NCBI GenBank assembly: GCA_019096065.1
Contig: JAGUCH010000004.1
Span: forward strand, 1,550,001-1,614,000
Direction of reading: 5' to 3'
DNA from: Paracyclopina nana
Lineage: Eukaryota; Arthropoda; Copepoda; Cyclopoida; Cyclopettidae
Length of the DNA stretch: 64,000 bases
The position numbers and the translations under genes are program-made. The number at the start of each line of letters is the position of its first letter. Within the stretch, counting starts at the first letter, position 1. This document shows, piece by piece, positions 37,724-48,091 of the stretch. Below the pieces are notes generated by a model, which ran no database searches, was not told the origin of the DNA, and was given only the letters and a program-made list of their open reading frames with translations.

Positions 37724-38967
37724 GTCTACTTTTGCATCATGCTGAGAGTTTCAGCAAATGAAGCCTCGAGCCGAGTGACGCCCATGCGATTTGACGGAAA
37801 AAACTCACGGTGGGCCCGAAATCGATATGAATTCACGAGGTTTGGTTCCGGCCTCCAAAAAATTGGCGGGTTGGGCTCGACCACAGAAGTCAGCTGTATG
37901 CGGAGAAAGGAAAACTTTGTTGATGTTTGATGCGTGTCCCGGACAGCCTCAATTTCGGCTGCTGAGGCTCTTCGCTCAAAGGAGAGAAAATTGAGGTCAC
38001 AACAACATGAGCAACATAACCGAACCGAACTTTACTTTTTAAGGCTAATCTATTCTTTTAAATTCCAACTTTCAACCATAAAAACCTAACTTATAATTGC
38101 TGTTATGGTTATGTTAAGAGATAAAAATAATTAGTCAGTCATTCAAAACTAATTTGCTGCTTTATCTTTCACATTAATCGAATTTTGATTGGAATGTCGA
38201 GAGATGGACTTACATTCCGGGACAACAGAGCAACAGCAGCGTTATCTATAGCTTTTTCTGTCACCTTTTCTGGTTGTTTTGACGGTTTTTATCAAAATAA
38301 CGGCCGCACCCAAAGCTTTAAGTTATTTGATTTCATAATTATGCTTGAGCAAACAAAAATATTGTGCTCATTCTATAATTGAATGATATTTTGGTTTATT
38401 TTGACTATTTTGATAAATCATTACTCTACTTTCTTCGAAGCTGTCTGGTAGCTTTGTTCATCTCAATTAATTATCTGGGTTGCCAGATCCGGACCCAGAA
38501 AATCCTCAAAAAATTCAATTTTTTGTCAATTGATACCCAACCATAACCTTATATCACCTAATTGCATGTCAATAATGAAACCAAAATAGCGCATTGCAAT
38601 CAGTTTTTTGGAAGGTGTGAAAAATATCGTCAAATCACAGCGTTCATTTCATATTTGATGTCAGTTTTCAAAAAAATGGATAAGTTGCGAAAACAATTCT
38701 TTTTGGGCCTGACTGGCTACCCTGTGGAAATATGCAACCACCTGACCTGGAGCAAACTTTCCAACAACCTGGGGAGTACGCGCGCGCGCGCGCGCATGAG
38801 TCAAGCTGGCTGAGCCAAGCAAGGCAAGGCCAAATTTGGCTTGTCTTTGAGCCAGTCCAACGATAGCATAAGCCGCGCCTCCACCTTTACACGAGGTAAA
38901 TCGCATCGTATTTCAAGTGTAGGCTAATTAATTGAACCATTTTGAAAATAATAGGAGCTCTATCAAC
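37724..38967. other. Intergenic: divergent angiomotin and DM13 promoters
   Basis: About 1.2 kb between divergent genes. It contains an alternating purine-pyrimidine tract at 38776-38798 (core of CG repeats), and AT-rich stretches at 38.0-38.6 kb. Additional 5' non-coding exons of angiomotin could lie here. Confidence 0.55.
38776..38798. repeat. Alternating purine-pyrimidine (CG)n tract
   Basis: A 23-nt stretch strictly alternates purine and pyrimidine, mostly CG dinucleotides, a sequence prone to Z-DNA. It is about 170 bp upstream of the DM13 gene ATG. A shorter similar tract occurs near 4901. Confidence 0.85.
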
Positions 38968-40143
38968 ATGCTGCATTGGTGCCTCTTCCTCAGCCTCGTT
39001 TCAGCTGGCTTTGCTGAAACCAAAGTTGGAGACTTTGAAAACTACGCTCACGGCATAGGTGGGGAAGTTTTCATCAAGGATGAAAAGACCCTACTCATCA
39101 AGGGATTCACCTACGACGGGGCTGGCCCCGATGCCTTTTTCTGGGTTGGAAAATCCCAGGCGCCATCTGGAGTAGGAACAATCCTGCCTTACCCTTTTGA
39201 AGGCAAATTCTACGACTATGAGGACAAGGAGGCGCCCATTCTCGACCGAAGATTTAACGGGGAAGATATTGAGTGAGTGGCTCTAAGTGTAGTTTAAGTG
39301 AGCAGTTTTCTCAAAAAGCATGAAAAACTGGTAGTTTTGAATCAGAGCAATAACCCTGGATTGTAGATTAAAAAATTACTTTTAAGTACTCTGGTTTTTG
39401 GGATGATAGCTCAAGAAAAAGGATAATGTGTATCTTAACCTGGCTTGAAAATGTTTTTCCCACCTCCTAAAAGGGCCTCTTTTAATCATTGGTAATAATA
39501 AGGCAGCTGAATCATCGTGACGCAATGTCATGCAAGTTATACATCGAGCTGATATTGCTTCCTGTGTATATTTTTGCTACAAGAATTCTTTACTTAATTT
39601 ACTTAGGTACTTGATATATATTCTTTACAACCAGGATTTTACTTCATTTGCTTGCTTAATCACCACTACAACAATGCCCTCATAAAGACCACTAATCTTT
39701 GGTTATGTCCTAATTGAAAACGACTCGTTAAAAAATTTGCAAACCTGTTTTCATAGATCGTAACCTTGTATTGTTGTTGTTTTTTTGCTCATAGGTTAAC
39801 CCTGCCTGACAATTTGAAAACTTCTGACCTCAAGTGGATTTCAGTTTGGTGCAGACAATTCGGCGTGAACTTTGGTGACATGTTCTTCAGCGTTGAAAAT
39901 GCCACTGATCATGTTGATGAGGACCACCATGACATGGATCATGATGATGATGATGGCCTTCCTCCTCCTCTAATTGAACCTGACAACTCTCACGATGCTA
40001 AGCATCCTGGATGGAAGGAAGACTCTGATGTTTACAGCGAAGCTGAGGCCGAGGACGATCATGGTCATGCCCATGCTGAAGGCTCAGCCTCAAGGATGGC
40101 AATCTCATTTTCTGTGATTCTGCTACTTATCCCACATGTCTGA
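38968..40143 (+). CDS. DM13-domain protein, probably GPI-anchored
   Basis: Two exons (38968-39272 and 39795-40143) give 217 aa. The signal peptide MLHWCLFLSLVSAGFAET is clear. Residues about 20-135 form a DM13 domain, as in Skeletor and related proteins: DFENYAHGIGGEVFI, LIKGFTYDG, DAFFWVG, LTLPDNLKTSDLKWISVWC and VNFGDMFF. DM13 domains have been proposed to act in redox or cytochrome-like roles; this is not established. Then comes a His/Asp/Glu-rich segment (DEDHHDMDHDDDDG, DDHGHAHAEG), plausibly metal-binding. The C-terminal hydrophobic stretch (MAISFSVILLLIPHV) after small residues looks like a GPI attachment signal. An AATAAA occurs at 40259-40264. Confidence 0.82.
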
Positions 40144-40512
40144 TGTGTAACTTCTTTTGCAATCATCCAAGCTATATGATCAGACTTTCTAAAATTACCA
40201 CCGGTTTCATTGCCATATTAATAATGCTAGATTTTTAACCATATAACTAAATAATGACAATAAAAGATATTTGGACTTCTTTTCAATTTGGCAATTTTCC
40301 GTCAAAGCGATTCGCGTCAAAATGGAAGTTTCCAAATACCTACGCCCAATTTCCCCAAGGTTGTGCGATGAAAACTTGTTTTGCCCATCAAATCGGGAAT
40401 TTGGGAAGAGCCGCGCTTTTTGCTCGAGCTTGTGAGTTGTGGCTGAATTCGATCACTTACTGCAATTCAAAACAAAAACAAAGTTGCATGAGAAAATTCT
40501 TGATGTGTAATA
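40144..40512. other. Intergenic: DM13 3' UTR and Elp4 promoter
   Basis: Contains AATAAA at 40259-40264 for the DM13 gene. The remaining ~250 bp should hold the Elp4 promoter. Confidence 0.6.
40259..40264 (+). terminator. Polyadenylation signal AATAAA (DM13 gene)
   Basis: A canonical hexamer 115 nt after the stop codon on the same strand. Confidence 0.65.
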
Positions 40513-41571
40513 ATGGCGTCAAGGTTTCAGAAGAAAGGTGCCAGTCAAATTCCTTCTATTCCGGGGACCAAACCGAGTTTGTTCAACTATCAATTACTAA
40601 CCGGGAGCGGTATTCCTGGGCTGGACTTGCTCGTTGGAGGTGGCCTTCCATTGGGTACTGTGACTTTGGTTGAAGACACTCCTGCTAGTGAAACGGACGC
40701 TGAGAGCGGGCAGAACTATGCTCAATTACTTGTTCAATATTTCCTCTCAGAAGGAGCTTTTCATCGCCATGAATTATTTCTTGGCCATATCCAGCCCGTT
40801 CATTTATTTGCGTCAGTTAGCAACGCTCATGAAGAAAAAAATGTCGTTGCCCAAGATGATGAGCAGATGAAAATTGCTTGGCGTTACAAGAACCAAGCTC
40901 CTAAAACTGAAGAGTTGACTTCAGGCAAAGCTCACGGTCATCATTTCAACTTGAACAAAGTTGTCAAGGAAGAAGAGCTCAATCTGCAAAAGTGGACTAT
41001 TCAGCCTGATCAACTTGACAACAGTTACAATCGATTGTTTAAAGCTATTCAAATCAGTGCTGAACAGTTTGTGATCAATCCCAAAAAGCCCCCAATCAAT
41101 ACTCCTAGCAATTTACTGAGGATTGGACTTGTTGATATCCTTGGGAATGCCATGATGGGACCTGAAGACATGCTGACATTTCTTTACAGACTCAGAGCGC
41201 TCGCAAGAACTCATCTTTTGGTCATAGTCATCTCACTATCTGGTGACTTTTTTGCCAAGCACGAAGTAGACGGGCCAGTCCATAGGAGAGTCAAAGAACT
41301 GGTGGACTTTGTGCTGGACCTTACTGCATTTTCAAAGGCAAAGCGCTCTTCAAGCGTGTTCAAAGATTATCATGGACTGATAGAGCTTACAAAGGCTTCC
41401 CCCTTGAATTGCCTAGTGAATTCTGCCAATATTAATCATGTCAAGTCGAAGCATCTGTTCAAGTCACTAAGAACCAAATTTTCCATTTCTCCTATGCACC
41501 TTCCACCAGAGCTTGAGAAAGAAGTGGTGAAAGAAACTGCCGGGCTTAACCTGAACAAATTGGAGTTTTGA
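40513..41571 (+). CDS. Elp4: Elongator complex protein 4
   Basis: A single-exon ORF of 352 aa starting [14 protein letters not shown]. It belongs to the PAXNEB/ELP4 family of RecA-like folds: the N-terminal [27 protein letters not shown] is the degenerate P-loop region, and [15 protein letters not shown] and [14 protein letters not shown] match later conserved strands. Elp4 forms the Elp456 hexamer needed for wobble-uridine modification of tRNA by Elongator. The stop codon is only 41 nt upstream of the Alg12 ATG, with no room for a separate promoter, suggesting that the two genes are co-transcribed. Confidence 0.93.
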   Translation: MASRFQKKGASQIPSIPGTKPSLFNYQLLTGSGIPGLDLLVGGGLPLGTVTLVEDTPASETDAESGQNYAQLLVQYFLSEGAFHRHELFLGHIQPVHLFASVSNAHEEKNVVAQDDEQMKIAWRYKNQAPKTEELTSGKAHGHHFNLNKVVKEEELNLQKWTIQPDQLDNSYNRLFKAIQISAEQFVINPKKPPINTPSNLLRIGLVDILGNAMMGPEDMLTFLYRLRALARTHLLVIVISLSGDFFAKHEVDGPVHRRVKELVDFVLDLTAFSKAKRSSSVFKDYHGLIELTKASPLNCLVNSANINHVKSKHLFKSLRTKFSISPMHLPPELEKEVVKETAGLNLNKLEF

Positions 41572-41612
41572 GTATCCGTCTGTGCTTATTTTTCCCCTCT
41601 TTTGTTGCAGCA
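41572..41612 (+). promoter_or_regulatory. Elp4-Alg12 intercistronic spacer with splice-acceptor-like sequence
   Basis: The 41-nt gap contains a pyrimidine tract (41588-41607) ending TTGCAG at 41605-41610, two bases before the Alg12 ATG. It starts with GT directly after the Elp4 stop codon. It could be a trans-splice acceptor, a 39-nt cis intron, or a bicistronic spacer. Confidence 0.5.
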
Positions 41613-43076
41613 ATGAAGCCTTCTTTGGAGTGGCTGCCTTATGTGACAGCCTTGCTTCATTTGGTGGCTTGTCCATTCACCAAAGTTGAAGAGAGCTTCA
41701 ATTTGCAAGCATGTCACGACATTTTGTACCACCAAACAGACCTCAACTCCTACGACCATCTGGAGTTTCCAGGAGTTGTCCCTAGGACCTTTTTGGGGCC
41801 AATGTTGGTCTCTGTGCTGGCATATCCCCTTGTAACACTTCTGGCCCTTGTGGATGGCTCCAAATTCATTGCCCAGTTCATTGTGAGATGCATTCTGGCC
41901 ATGCTGGTGTTGGGAGGCCTGCAGAAATTAAGGAAGGCTGTTCTGTCTAAATATGGACCCAAAACTGCCATGTGGCACCTGATCATAACTACCAGCCAGT
42001 TCCACATAATGTTCTATGCCAGCCGACCTCTACCAAATATTTTTGCCCTTGCCTTGACCATGTATGCGTTTGCCTTTTGGATCGAGGGGCTTCGGGAACG
42101 TTTCATAGTTACGTCAGCCTTTGTGATCCTTGTCTTTAGAGGAGAGCTGGCCTTGCTTCTCGGGCCAGTGCTAATTATGGACTTGTTGGCCAAAAAGGTC
42201 ACCATACTGCTCACGTTCAGATATGGCTTGGCAGCCACTTTGGTGAGCTTAACAGCCACAATTTGCGTTGACACAGTGTTTTGGAAGCAGGATTGGCTGT
42301 GGCCCGAGGGAAATGTGCTGTATTACAACATAATCCTCAACAAGAGTTCCAACTGGGGAACTTCTCCATGGCCTTGGTACTTTTATTCTGCCTTGCCAAG
42401 AGCCCTGTTTGCCTCATCTGTGTTCGTGCCCCTCGGTGTCTTGATGGATAGGAGACTTGTGCTTCTAGTTTTGCCCTCCGTGGTCTTTGTTACTCTCTAC
42501 TCCTTCCTACCTCACAAAGAGCTTCGATTCATAATCTATGTGGTTCCCTTGCTCAACATTGCTGCCGCTGAAGCCTGCAAGCGAATTTGGGAGGCAGCCA
42601 TGAAGAAACCTTCTGTTTTGAGAGGCATTGGAGCCTGCTGTGTTGCTCTGCACATTGTGGCCAATGTGGCCTTCACTTCAATGATGGTCTACATTTCCAG
42701 CCATAATTATCCTGGAGGAGCTGCGTTGATGCACCTTCAACAAGGGGTGGAGCAACCTGAGACCCCCGTCAATCTTCATATTGATGTGTTTTCTGCTCAA
42801 ACAGGAATTAGCAGATTTACTCAACTTCATGAGAAGTGGACTTATAACAAAACCGAAGACCTTTCCTTAGAGCATCTTTCTAAGTTCACCCATTTATTGG
42901 TGGAGTCTCAGGATTCTCATACCTTCAAAGGACTCGAGCAAACGCATGATGTGATCCATACTGTGACTGCCTTTTCTGGCATAGCTTTTTTAAAAGGTGA
43001 TAGCCTGTTTCCACCATTCAAAATCAATTTCTCTCCAGCTATTTCTATTTTCAAAAAGAAAATCGGATCCAATTGA
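41613..43076 (+). CDS. Alg12: ALG12 alpha-1,6-mannosyltransferase
   Basis: A single-exon ORF of 487 aa. It is a GT22-family multipass ER enzyme that adds the eighth mannose to the dolichol-linked oligosaccharide for N-glycosylation. The first loop has the family motif [16 protein letters not shown] and [13 protein letters not shown], typical of GT-C luminal loop 1 with catalytic acidic residues. [45 protein letters not shown] and [15 protein letters not shown] are the ALG12 signatures. About ten to twelve hydrophobic helices are visible. I chose the ATG at 41613; the frame is open back to 41568, but only with a TTG. Confidence 0.95.
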   Translation: MKPSLEWLPYVTALLHLVACPFTKVEESFNLQACHDILYHQTDLNSYDHLEFPGVVPRTFLGPMLVSVLAYPLVTLLALVDGSKFIAQFIVRCILAMLVLGGLQKLRKAVLSKYGPKTAMWHLIITTSQFHIMFYASRPLPNIFALALTMYAFAFWIEGLRERFIVTSAFVILVFRGELALLLGPVLIMDLLAKKVTILLTFRYGLAATLVSLTATICVDTVFWKQDWLWPEGNVLYYNIILNKSSNWGTSPWPWYFYSALPRALFASSVFVPLGVLMDRRLVLLVLPSVVFVTLYSFLPHKELRFIIYVVPLLNIAAAEACKRIWEAAMKKPSVLRGIGACCVALHIVANVAFTSMMVYISSHNYPGGAALMHLQQGVEQPETPVNLHIDVFSAQTGISRFTQLHEKWTYNKTEDLSLEHLSKFTHLLVESQDSHTFKGLEQTHDVIHTVTAFSGIAFLKGDSLFPPFKINFSPAISIFKKKIGSN

Positions 43077-43099
43077 CCTCCCACCAAAGTCCCGTGCTC

Positions 43100-43105
43100 A
43101 ATAAA
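43100..43105 (+). terminator. Polyadenylation signal AATAAA (Alg12)
   Basis: A hexamer 24 nt after the Alg12 stop and about 120 nt before an AG that precedes the next gene's ATG. Confidence 0.6.
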
Positions 43106-43230
43106 AAAATGTATAAAAATCAATATCTTTAAGTATGCCCTCAAAAAAATAAAACTGCTAGTTTTGTGGTAAAAGATATGGGTGATAATGTTATCAACTC
43201 CCCCTAAAACTCATTGTTACGTGAACAGCC

Positions 43231-43832
43231 ATGATTGATACTGGCTACTTGGTAACCTCTCCAGGCATCTTGACCTGTTGCTCCTGCTTGCTCAATTTTT
43301 TAACCCTGGTTTGTGTGATAGTATCTGATGCCAATGCTACAATTCATGGTGGATTTATGACAGCTGTAGCCGTCTTGGGCCTGTTGTTTTGCCTTGTCAT
43401 CATTGCTTGCCATGTAGTTAAGACATTGGCTGTAAAGATACCTCCTTACCCGTTTGCCTTGTTTCAGGTAAGCAGTCTGTCAGATTTTTCTTCTTTCAAT
43501 AGTTTTTTTTTGTAAAAAATCAAAACAATTAGGTTATTAGTGGAATTATCATGGCTCTGTTGTACATTTGCACGACAACTTTTCTCCTGACTGAGTACTC
43601 CCACATCCCTGTACTGGTGGCATCAGCAGTTTTCAGCTACCTATCAGGATTTATGCATTTGGGCCAGTCAATGTTCCTTGTGAGGGCCATCAAAGTAACC
43701 CGAATAGCGAGGGAAGCCATTAATTTTGGCAATTCAATCACCAGCACATCCACTGAGGAGCATGCTGCCAAAGTGGCATATGTGAAGGAAAAAGAAGATG
43801 TGGTCATGGATCCCATGCAATCTGTTTATTAA
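43231..43832 (+). CDS. Four-TM MARVEL-type membrane protein
   Basis: Two exons (43231-43467 and 43533-43832) give 178 aa with four hydrophobic helices (about residues 12-32, 40-62, 80-100 and 105-128) and a polar C-terminal tail. Topology and spacing fit MARVEL/CMTM/plasmolipin-like proteins in vesicle trafficking and membrane apposition. I see no diagnostic short motif, so the family call rests on topology. It is convergent with B3GALNT2: the two stop codons are 11 nt apart and the partner's poly(A) hexamer lies across this gene's last codons. It may belong to an Elp4-Alg12 transcription unit, since only 154 nt separate it from Alg12. Confidence 0.7.
43825..43830 (-). terminator. Polyadenylation signal AATAAA (B3GALNT2), inside neighbour's CDS
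   Basis: A minus-strand hexamer 13 nt beyond the B3GALNT2 stop codon. It overlaps the last sense codons and the first base of the stop codon of the plus-strand MARVEL-type gene. Confidence 0.65.
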
Positions 43833-43843
43833 ATTCAATTTTT

Positions 43844-45773
43844 TCACAACATGCAGTCTTGGACTTTCCCACATTGGACATAGTTTTTGTAGATTTGTTG
43901 CATCACCAGTCCATTTGGAATCTGTCCTATGGCTAGAGCTGCAATGTTGAAATACTCTGCTTTATTATGTGATTCAAAAAAGCAATCATCTCTTACCTTT
44001 GGAAGCGTTTTGGATGTTGTCAAAAGAGTTGAACCAGTCTTGCTCATCATAGTAGCTAGGTGCAAGAGGAGCAAGCCATATGGCCAAAGAATTGGCAATG
44101 TTTGCAAAGCCATGCAAAAAGTAGTTAAAGTTGTGAGTAAGATAAATGGCCAAGTCCCTGGATATCACTGAGCCAGCTTGACTTGGTGTGGGTGGTAAAA
44201 ACGGGGCAAAGTAGTGGTATGAAGGATCTGAAGGTTTGTTGTACTGAAATTGACTTCTCCATAATTTTAAGGTTCCTAAATATGTACAAAACAAATGTTA
44301 TTTCATGATCAGACTTTTACTCATAACTTCAATTCCCTAGTCTTAAAGTGGGAAAGAAGGTAAAGATTTCAAAATATTGTCTATTGATGTGGTAAATATA
44401 GTAATAGAGTGGAAAAATATTGTTTTAAAACTAGATGCAGAAAGATCAACCATAATTATAGGCATAAAAATGCATCAGATACATGTTTGTAGTGTTAATT
44501 ACCTCCTTGGTTGGCACATAAAAGGCCAGGTTGGTTACAGTTAAAGTCTAGGTGATGTTAGTGGTTTAGCTTTTAAGGTCATAAATGATGATTTACCTGT
44601 GGAGCCAATGGTCTTGAGCAACCTTGAGTTCAGCTTGTCTATTGCTACAAATGAGGTATCATCAGTGACCAAAACAAAGTCAAAATTGGGCAGAGGTGAG
44701 TGAGGTGACAAAAGCCAAGTCAAATAGGGCAATAGAGCCTTGGCTGATCCAGAGTCTGAGTCAGTCAGGTCTGGTGCCAGGAAAATGTCATCTTCATTAT
44801 CTTCCATCTCCTCCACCAATTTGGATTGGATATTTTTGTTTCTATTCTCTTGACACCTATTGTGAGTGTCTGAGGCCACAACAATCTGTTTCAACTCTAG
44901 AATGTCAGGAATGTTGTAGATCAATGTTGCAAGGGGACAAAAGTTCTGTGAGCTTGGCTTGGCATTTTGGTCAGCATAAGAGGCTGTCCAAATTATGGGA
45001 CCATCTTCACCAAATACTTTGTTCCAGTCAATGGAACAGATCATCTTACTTTTGTCAACTTGACTCCAGGATTCTCCACTGATCCTCAAGAGACCTTCAA
45101 ATCCTTTGAGCAAACTTTCCTCCTGAGTCTTTTTGTAGATGAACCCATCATCACTGGGTATCAAGGCCAAGTCTTCATGGCTGAAGTTAGCCACTAGCAG
45201 GATATCTTTGGATGCAGTATCAACCAATTCAACACTGATAGAAGCATTCAAATCAAGCCCTTCAAGAGCCTTCTTTGCTAGGCCTAGTTGATGGACAGCC
45301 ACAGGGAATTTGACTTTAAAGGCCAAACCATCCCTGTACATTGAAGGCCTTGAAGACCCTGCGTTCTTTATTCTGTAGGGCTTGTTGGATGAGGCCTGCT
45401 CAATAACATTGATATTTGGCAGCACTTGAACTTGCCAAGGAATGCACTCTTTGTCTGTCATCCTCCATTCAGGATCAATGGGACAAGGGTGTTCAGGTAC
45501 CACAAAAAAGAAAGCTGTGCTCTCCTCAACCAGCTTTTTCCATGTGCTTCTGATGGCATTCCTTTGGTCAAAATGTTCCATCCTTGAAATAACAGCTATT
45601 GCAAGCTGTATTTTGTCACTTTGGGACTCAAAGGAATTATTCCAGAGTGCCATGAAGGCTGCAAAAGAAGGCCAGTTGTAGATGGCCCTGACTCCATTGA
45701 TTTCAGTCATGCACAACCACTGCACCAGGAGGGTGATTAGGCCAATCAAAGCAAAAATGATGTATTTTATCAT
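43844..45773 (-). CDS. B3GALNT2: Beta-1,3-N-acetylgalactosaminyltransferase 2
   Basis: Three exons on the minus strand (45773-44597, 44275-43997, 43938-43844) give 516 aa (human about 500). A type II signal anchor lies at residues about 4-23. GT31-family features are IAVISRMEHFDQRNAIRSTWKK near the N-terminus and the DxD-like motif VLVTDDTSF (human TDDDCY). Downstream, FAPFLPPTPSQAGSVISRDLA corresponds to the acceptor loop and EDVSMG-like region, although that block is divergent here. The enzyme adds GalNAc to the GlcNAc of the alpha-dystroglycan core M3 glycan. The last 100 residues differ strongly from vertebrates; the WLAPLAPSYYD segment replaces the usual GEDV block, so activity should be checked. 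Confidence 0.83.
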
Positions 45774-46720
45774 GGTGGAGGAAAGCTAGTCTTCATCAAC
45801 AGGATTCCACTGGCCTTAAAGGAACAGACAACATGAGGAGAAAGCTCATAGAGTACCACAAAGCCCATTGGGTAAAAGTAGGACCAAAAAGGGCCAATCT
45901 AAACATCATCATCAAAGCAAATCACTCTCAGATGATTCTCATACTCTTCTTCACAACAAAACTTACCACAAATTAACCAGTCCAACCAAAAAAGGCGGGA
46001 ACTTAAAATATGTCTTATACAATTAGTTACTTTTCTTGTTTAGTAGCTTTAAGATTTGTAAATTTATTTTCCAAGTGAAGAAACAGAAAATAGCAGATTT
46101 ATTATTCATTTTTAACAAGAAAATCTTAAAAGCTTTATAAAAATGATAATTTCACAGATTCTTGAAAAAAGCCTCATTGGCAATCTATTTGCAGAAACTT
46201 TTGTAAAATAGGTGCTTTTTTTCGAAAAGTGAGATCGAACAAGGTATAATTTTTTTGACATATAAGCTATTTCTTTCATCTTGGCCCGAAAACGCCCGAA
46301 GCTTTTACAGCTGTCCCGGAAAAGCCCGAATCCTCAATATTAATCTTTGACCCGGTCCGACCCGAAAAGTATCAATTTTGGAAAACATGAGCCCAAACCG
46401 AGCCCGACTTTTCTTGGCACGACACATCTCTAGTCAGATGTGAAATAAAAACATGAGGCGTTTTCAGTTAGTTTCAGTGTTATATAGATATTCTTTTTAA
46501 AAACAAGGAATATTTATCTCGCAAAATTGCAGTAGCGAAAAATCGATAAATAAGCATTAAAGATATCGCTCCTTATAATTATGGCAAGAGAATAAGACAT
46601 TTTTGCTATGAACATCGGCGTTGGTTGACGGAAGAATTAATTTTGATCACTGACCCTCTCGCCGGTGATGTTGATGAAAAAGCTGCTGAATCCGGCTCAA
46701 TCAGGTTTTCAGCACCCAAA
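45774..46720. other. Intergenic: divergent B3GALNT2 and serine racemase promoters
   Basis: Contains AT-rich DNA and, at about 46283-46420, a degenerate GCCCGAA-rich repeat. A frame continuous with serine racemase is open back to 46625 but lacks an ATG. Confidence 0.55.
46283..46420. repeat. GCCCGAA-rich degenerate repeat
   Basis: At least five variants of GCCCGAA or ACCCGAA occur (GGCCCGAAAACGCCCGAAG, AAGCCCGAATCC, CGACCCGAAAAG and others), some in GC-rich islands within AT-rich DNA. It is possibly the remnant of a dispersed element, or low-complexity DNA. No target duplication was found. Confidence 0.5.
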
Positions 46721-48091
46721 ATGCCCGAAAATGTCCCCTTTGAGGCTATTGTTGAGGCCTATGAAAGAATATCACCCTTTGTCCATGTGACCCCAGTGAT
46801 GACCTCAAGAAGCATCAATGCAATGGCTGCCGCAAACAATGTTGAGATCTTCTTCAAATGTGAAAACTTGCAAAAAACTGGAGCCTTCAAAGCTAGAGGG
46901 GCATGCAATGCTGTCCTGAAAACCAAGGAACTTTTGCCATTCCTTAAAGGCATTGCTACTCATAGCAGTGGAAATCATGGCCAAGCAATCGCCTATGCAT
47001 GTTCAAAGGTATTTTTCATCATTAATATGATTCTTGTGGCTAAATGTCACATAAATTCAGCCATATGGATCCTCATCGATTTAAAATGCTGAAAACGCTC
47101 GTTGAATCATCGCCATTTCTAGTATTTTTTTAACGCTTTTGCCAGGATGTAGCCAATATCCCATGTTCAGTAGTTGTTCCTGAAAATACTCCAGAAGTCA
47201 AATGCAATGCAATTAAAGGATATGGAGCTGAGCTCATCTTTTGTGAATCATCTCCTCAAGCCAGGTAGGAAACAGAGGATTATTTATGGAACTAAGTTAC
47301 CATGCGCGTCATTGTGAGAAAAATTAACAATTAATGAGGGAAGACAGGGCAACACTGCTAAAGTAAACTCTCACAGGACTGAAACATGTGCCAAAGTGGC
47401 AAGTGATAATGGCCTGAACATCATACACCCTTTTGATGACTACAATGTCATAGCTGGACAAGCCACAATTGCCTATGAACTATTGATGGTGCAAAATTAC
47501 ATGGAGTTGGACGCTATTTTGGTGCCAGTTTCAGGAGGAGGAATGATTTCAGGAATAGCACTGGCAGCTAAGCATCTCAAACCTGAGATTAAAGGTACTC
47601 AATGTCATTCCACAGCTCTAGCTGATTTGCACTAATATCTTATGTCTAATTTTTAGTGATTGCTGTAGAGCCATTGGGCAAAGAATTGGGACCTTGCCTT
47701 AAATCTAAATCTAGATTATGGCAAAATCCTCCCCAGTTCATTGACACCATAGCTGAGGGGATCAAGACCCAGCAAGTAATTTTAAGCCTTGTGCCCATAG
47801 CTGTTTGTAACACACTAAAAGCATTTGATTTTTCAGTGCGGTTCTCTCACTTTTCCCATATTGTGTGCTCTTGTGGAAGAAACTGTCATCACCATCACAG
47901 ATGAAGAAATGGTGAAAGCTATGAAACTGATTGCCGAGAGAATGAAATTAATTGTTGAAGGAGCAGCAGGAGCAGCCGCTGCAGCAGCCATTTTTCATAC
48001 CCAAGAAATAGCCCAAAATTGGCCCGACGTGAAAAAAATCGGTGCCATTTTGTGCGGTGGCAACACTAGCCTGGAAAACTTTCCCCACTAG
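46721..48091 (+). CDS. SRR: Serine racemase (PLP-dependent)
   Basis: Five exons (46721-47008, 47146-47264, 47377-47594, 47657-47775, 47837-48091) give 332 aa (human 340). It is a fold-type II PLP enzyme. The Schiff-base lysine lies in QKTGAFKARGA; the phosphate and substrate loops are SSGNHGQA and PVSGGGMISG (the latter a shortened glycine loop relative to the usual SGGGGL). CGGNTS near the C-terminus holds the residue that contacts the pyridine nitrogen. EGAAGAAAAAA matches the helix before it. It makes D-serine and can also deaminate serine to pyruvate. Threonine dehydratase is the main alternative; the length, lacking an ACT domain, favours serine racemase. Confidence 0.88.

Noticed and set aside
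41568-41612. Longer Alg12 N-terminus
   Set aside because: The frame is open to 41568 but only with a TTG, overlapping the Elp4 stop; the ATG at 41613 fits the family start.
46625-46720. N-terminal extension of serine racemase
   Set aside because: It begins at a TTG, has no ATG in frame, and exceeds the usual family N-terminus; it may be 5' UTR.
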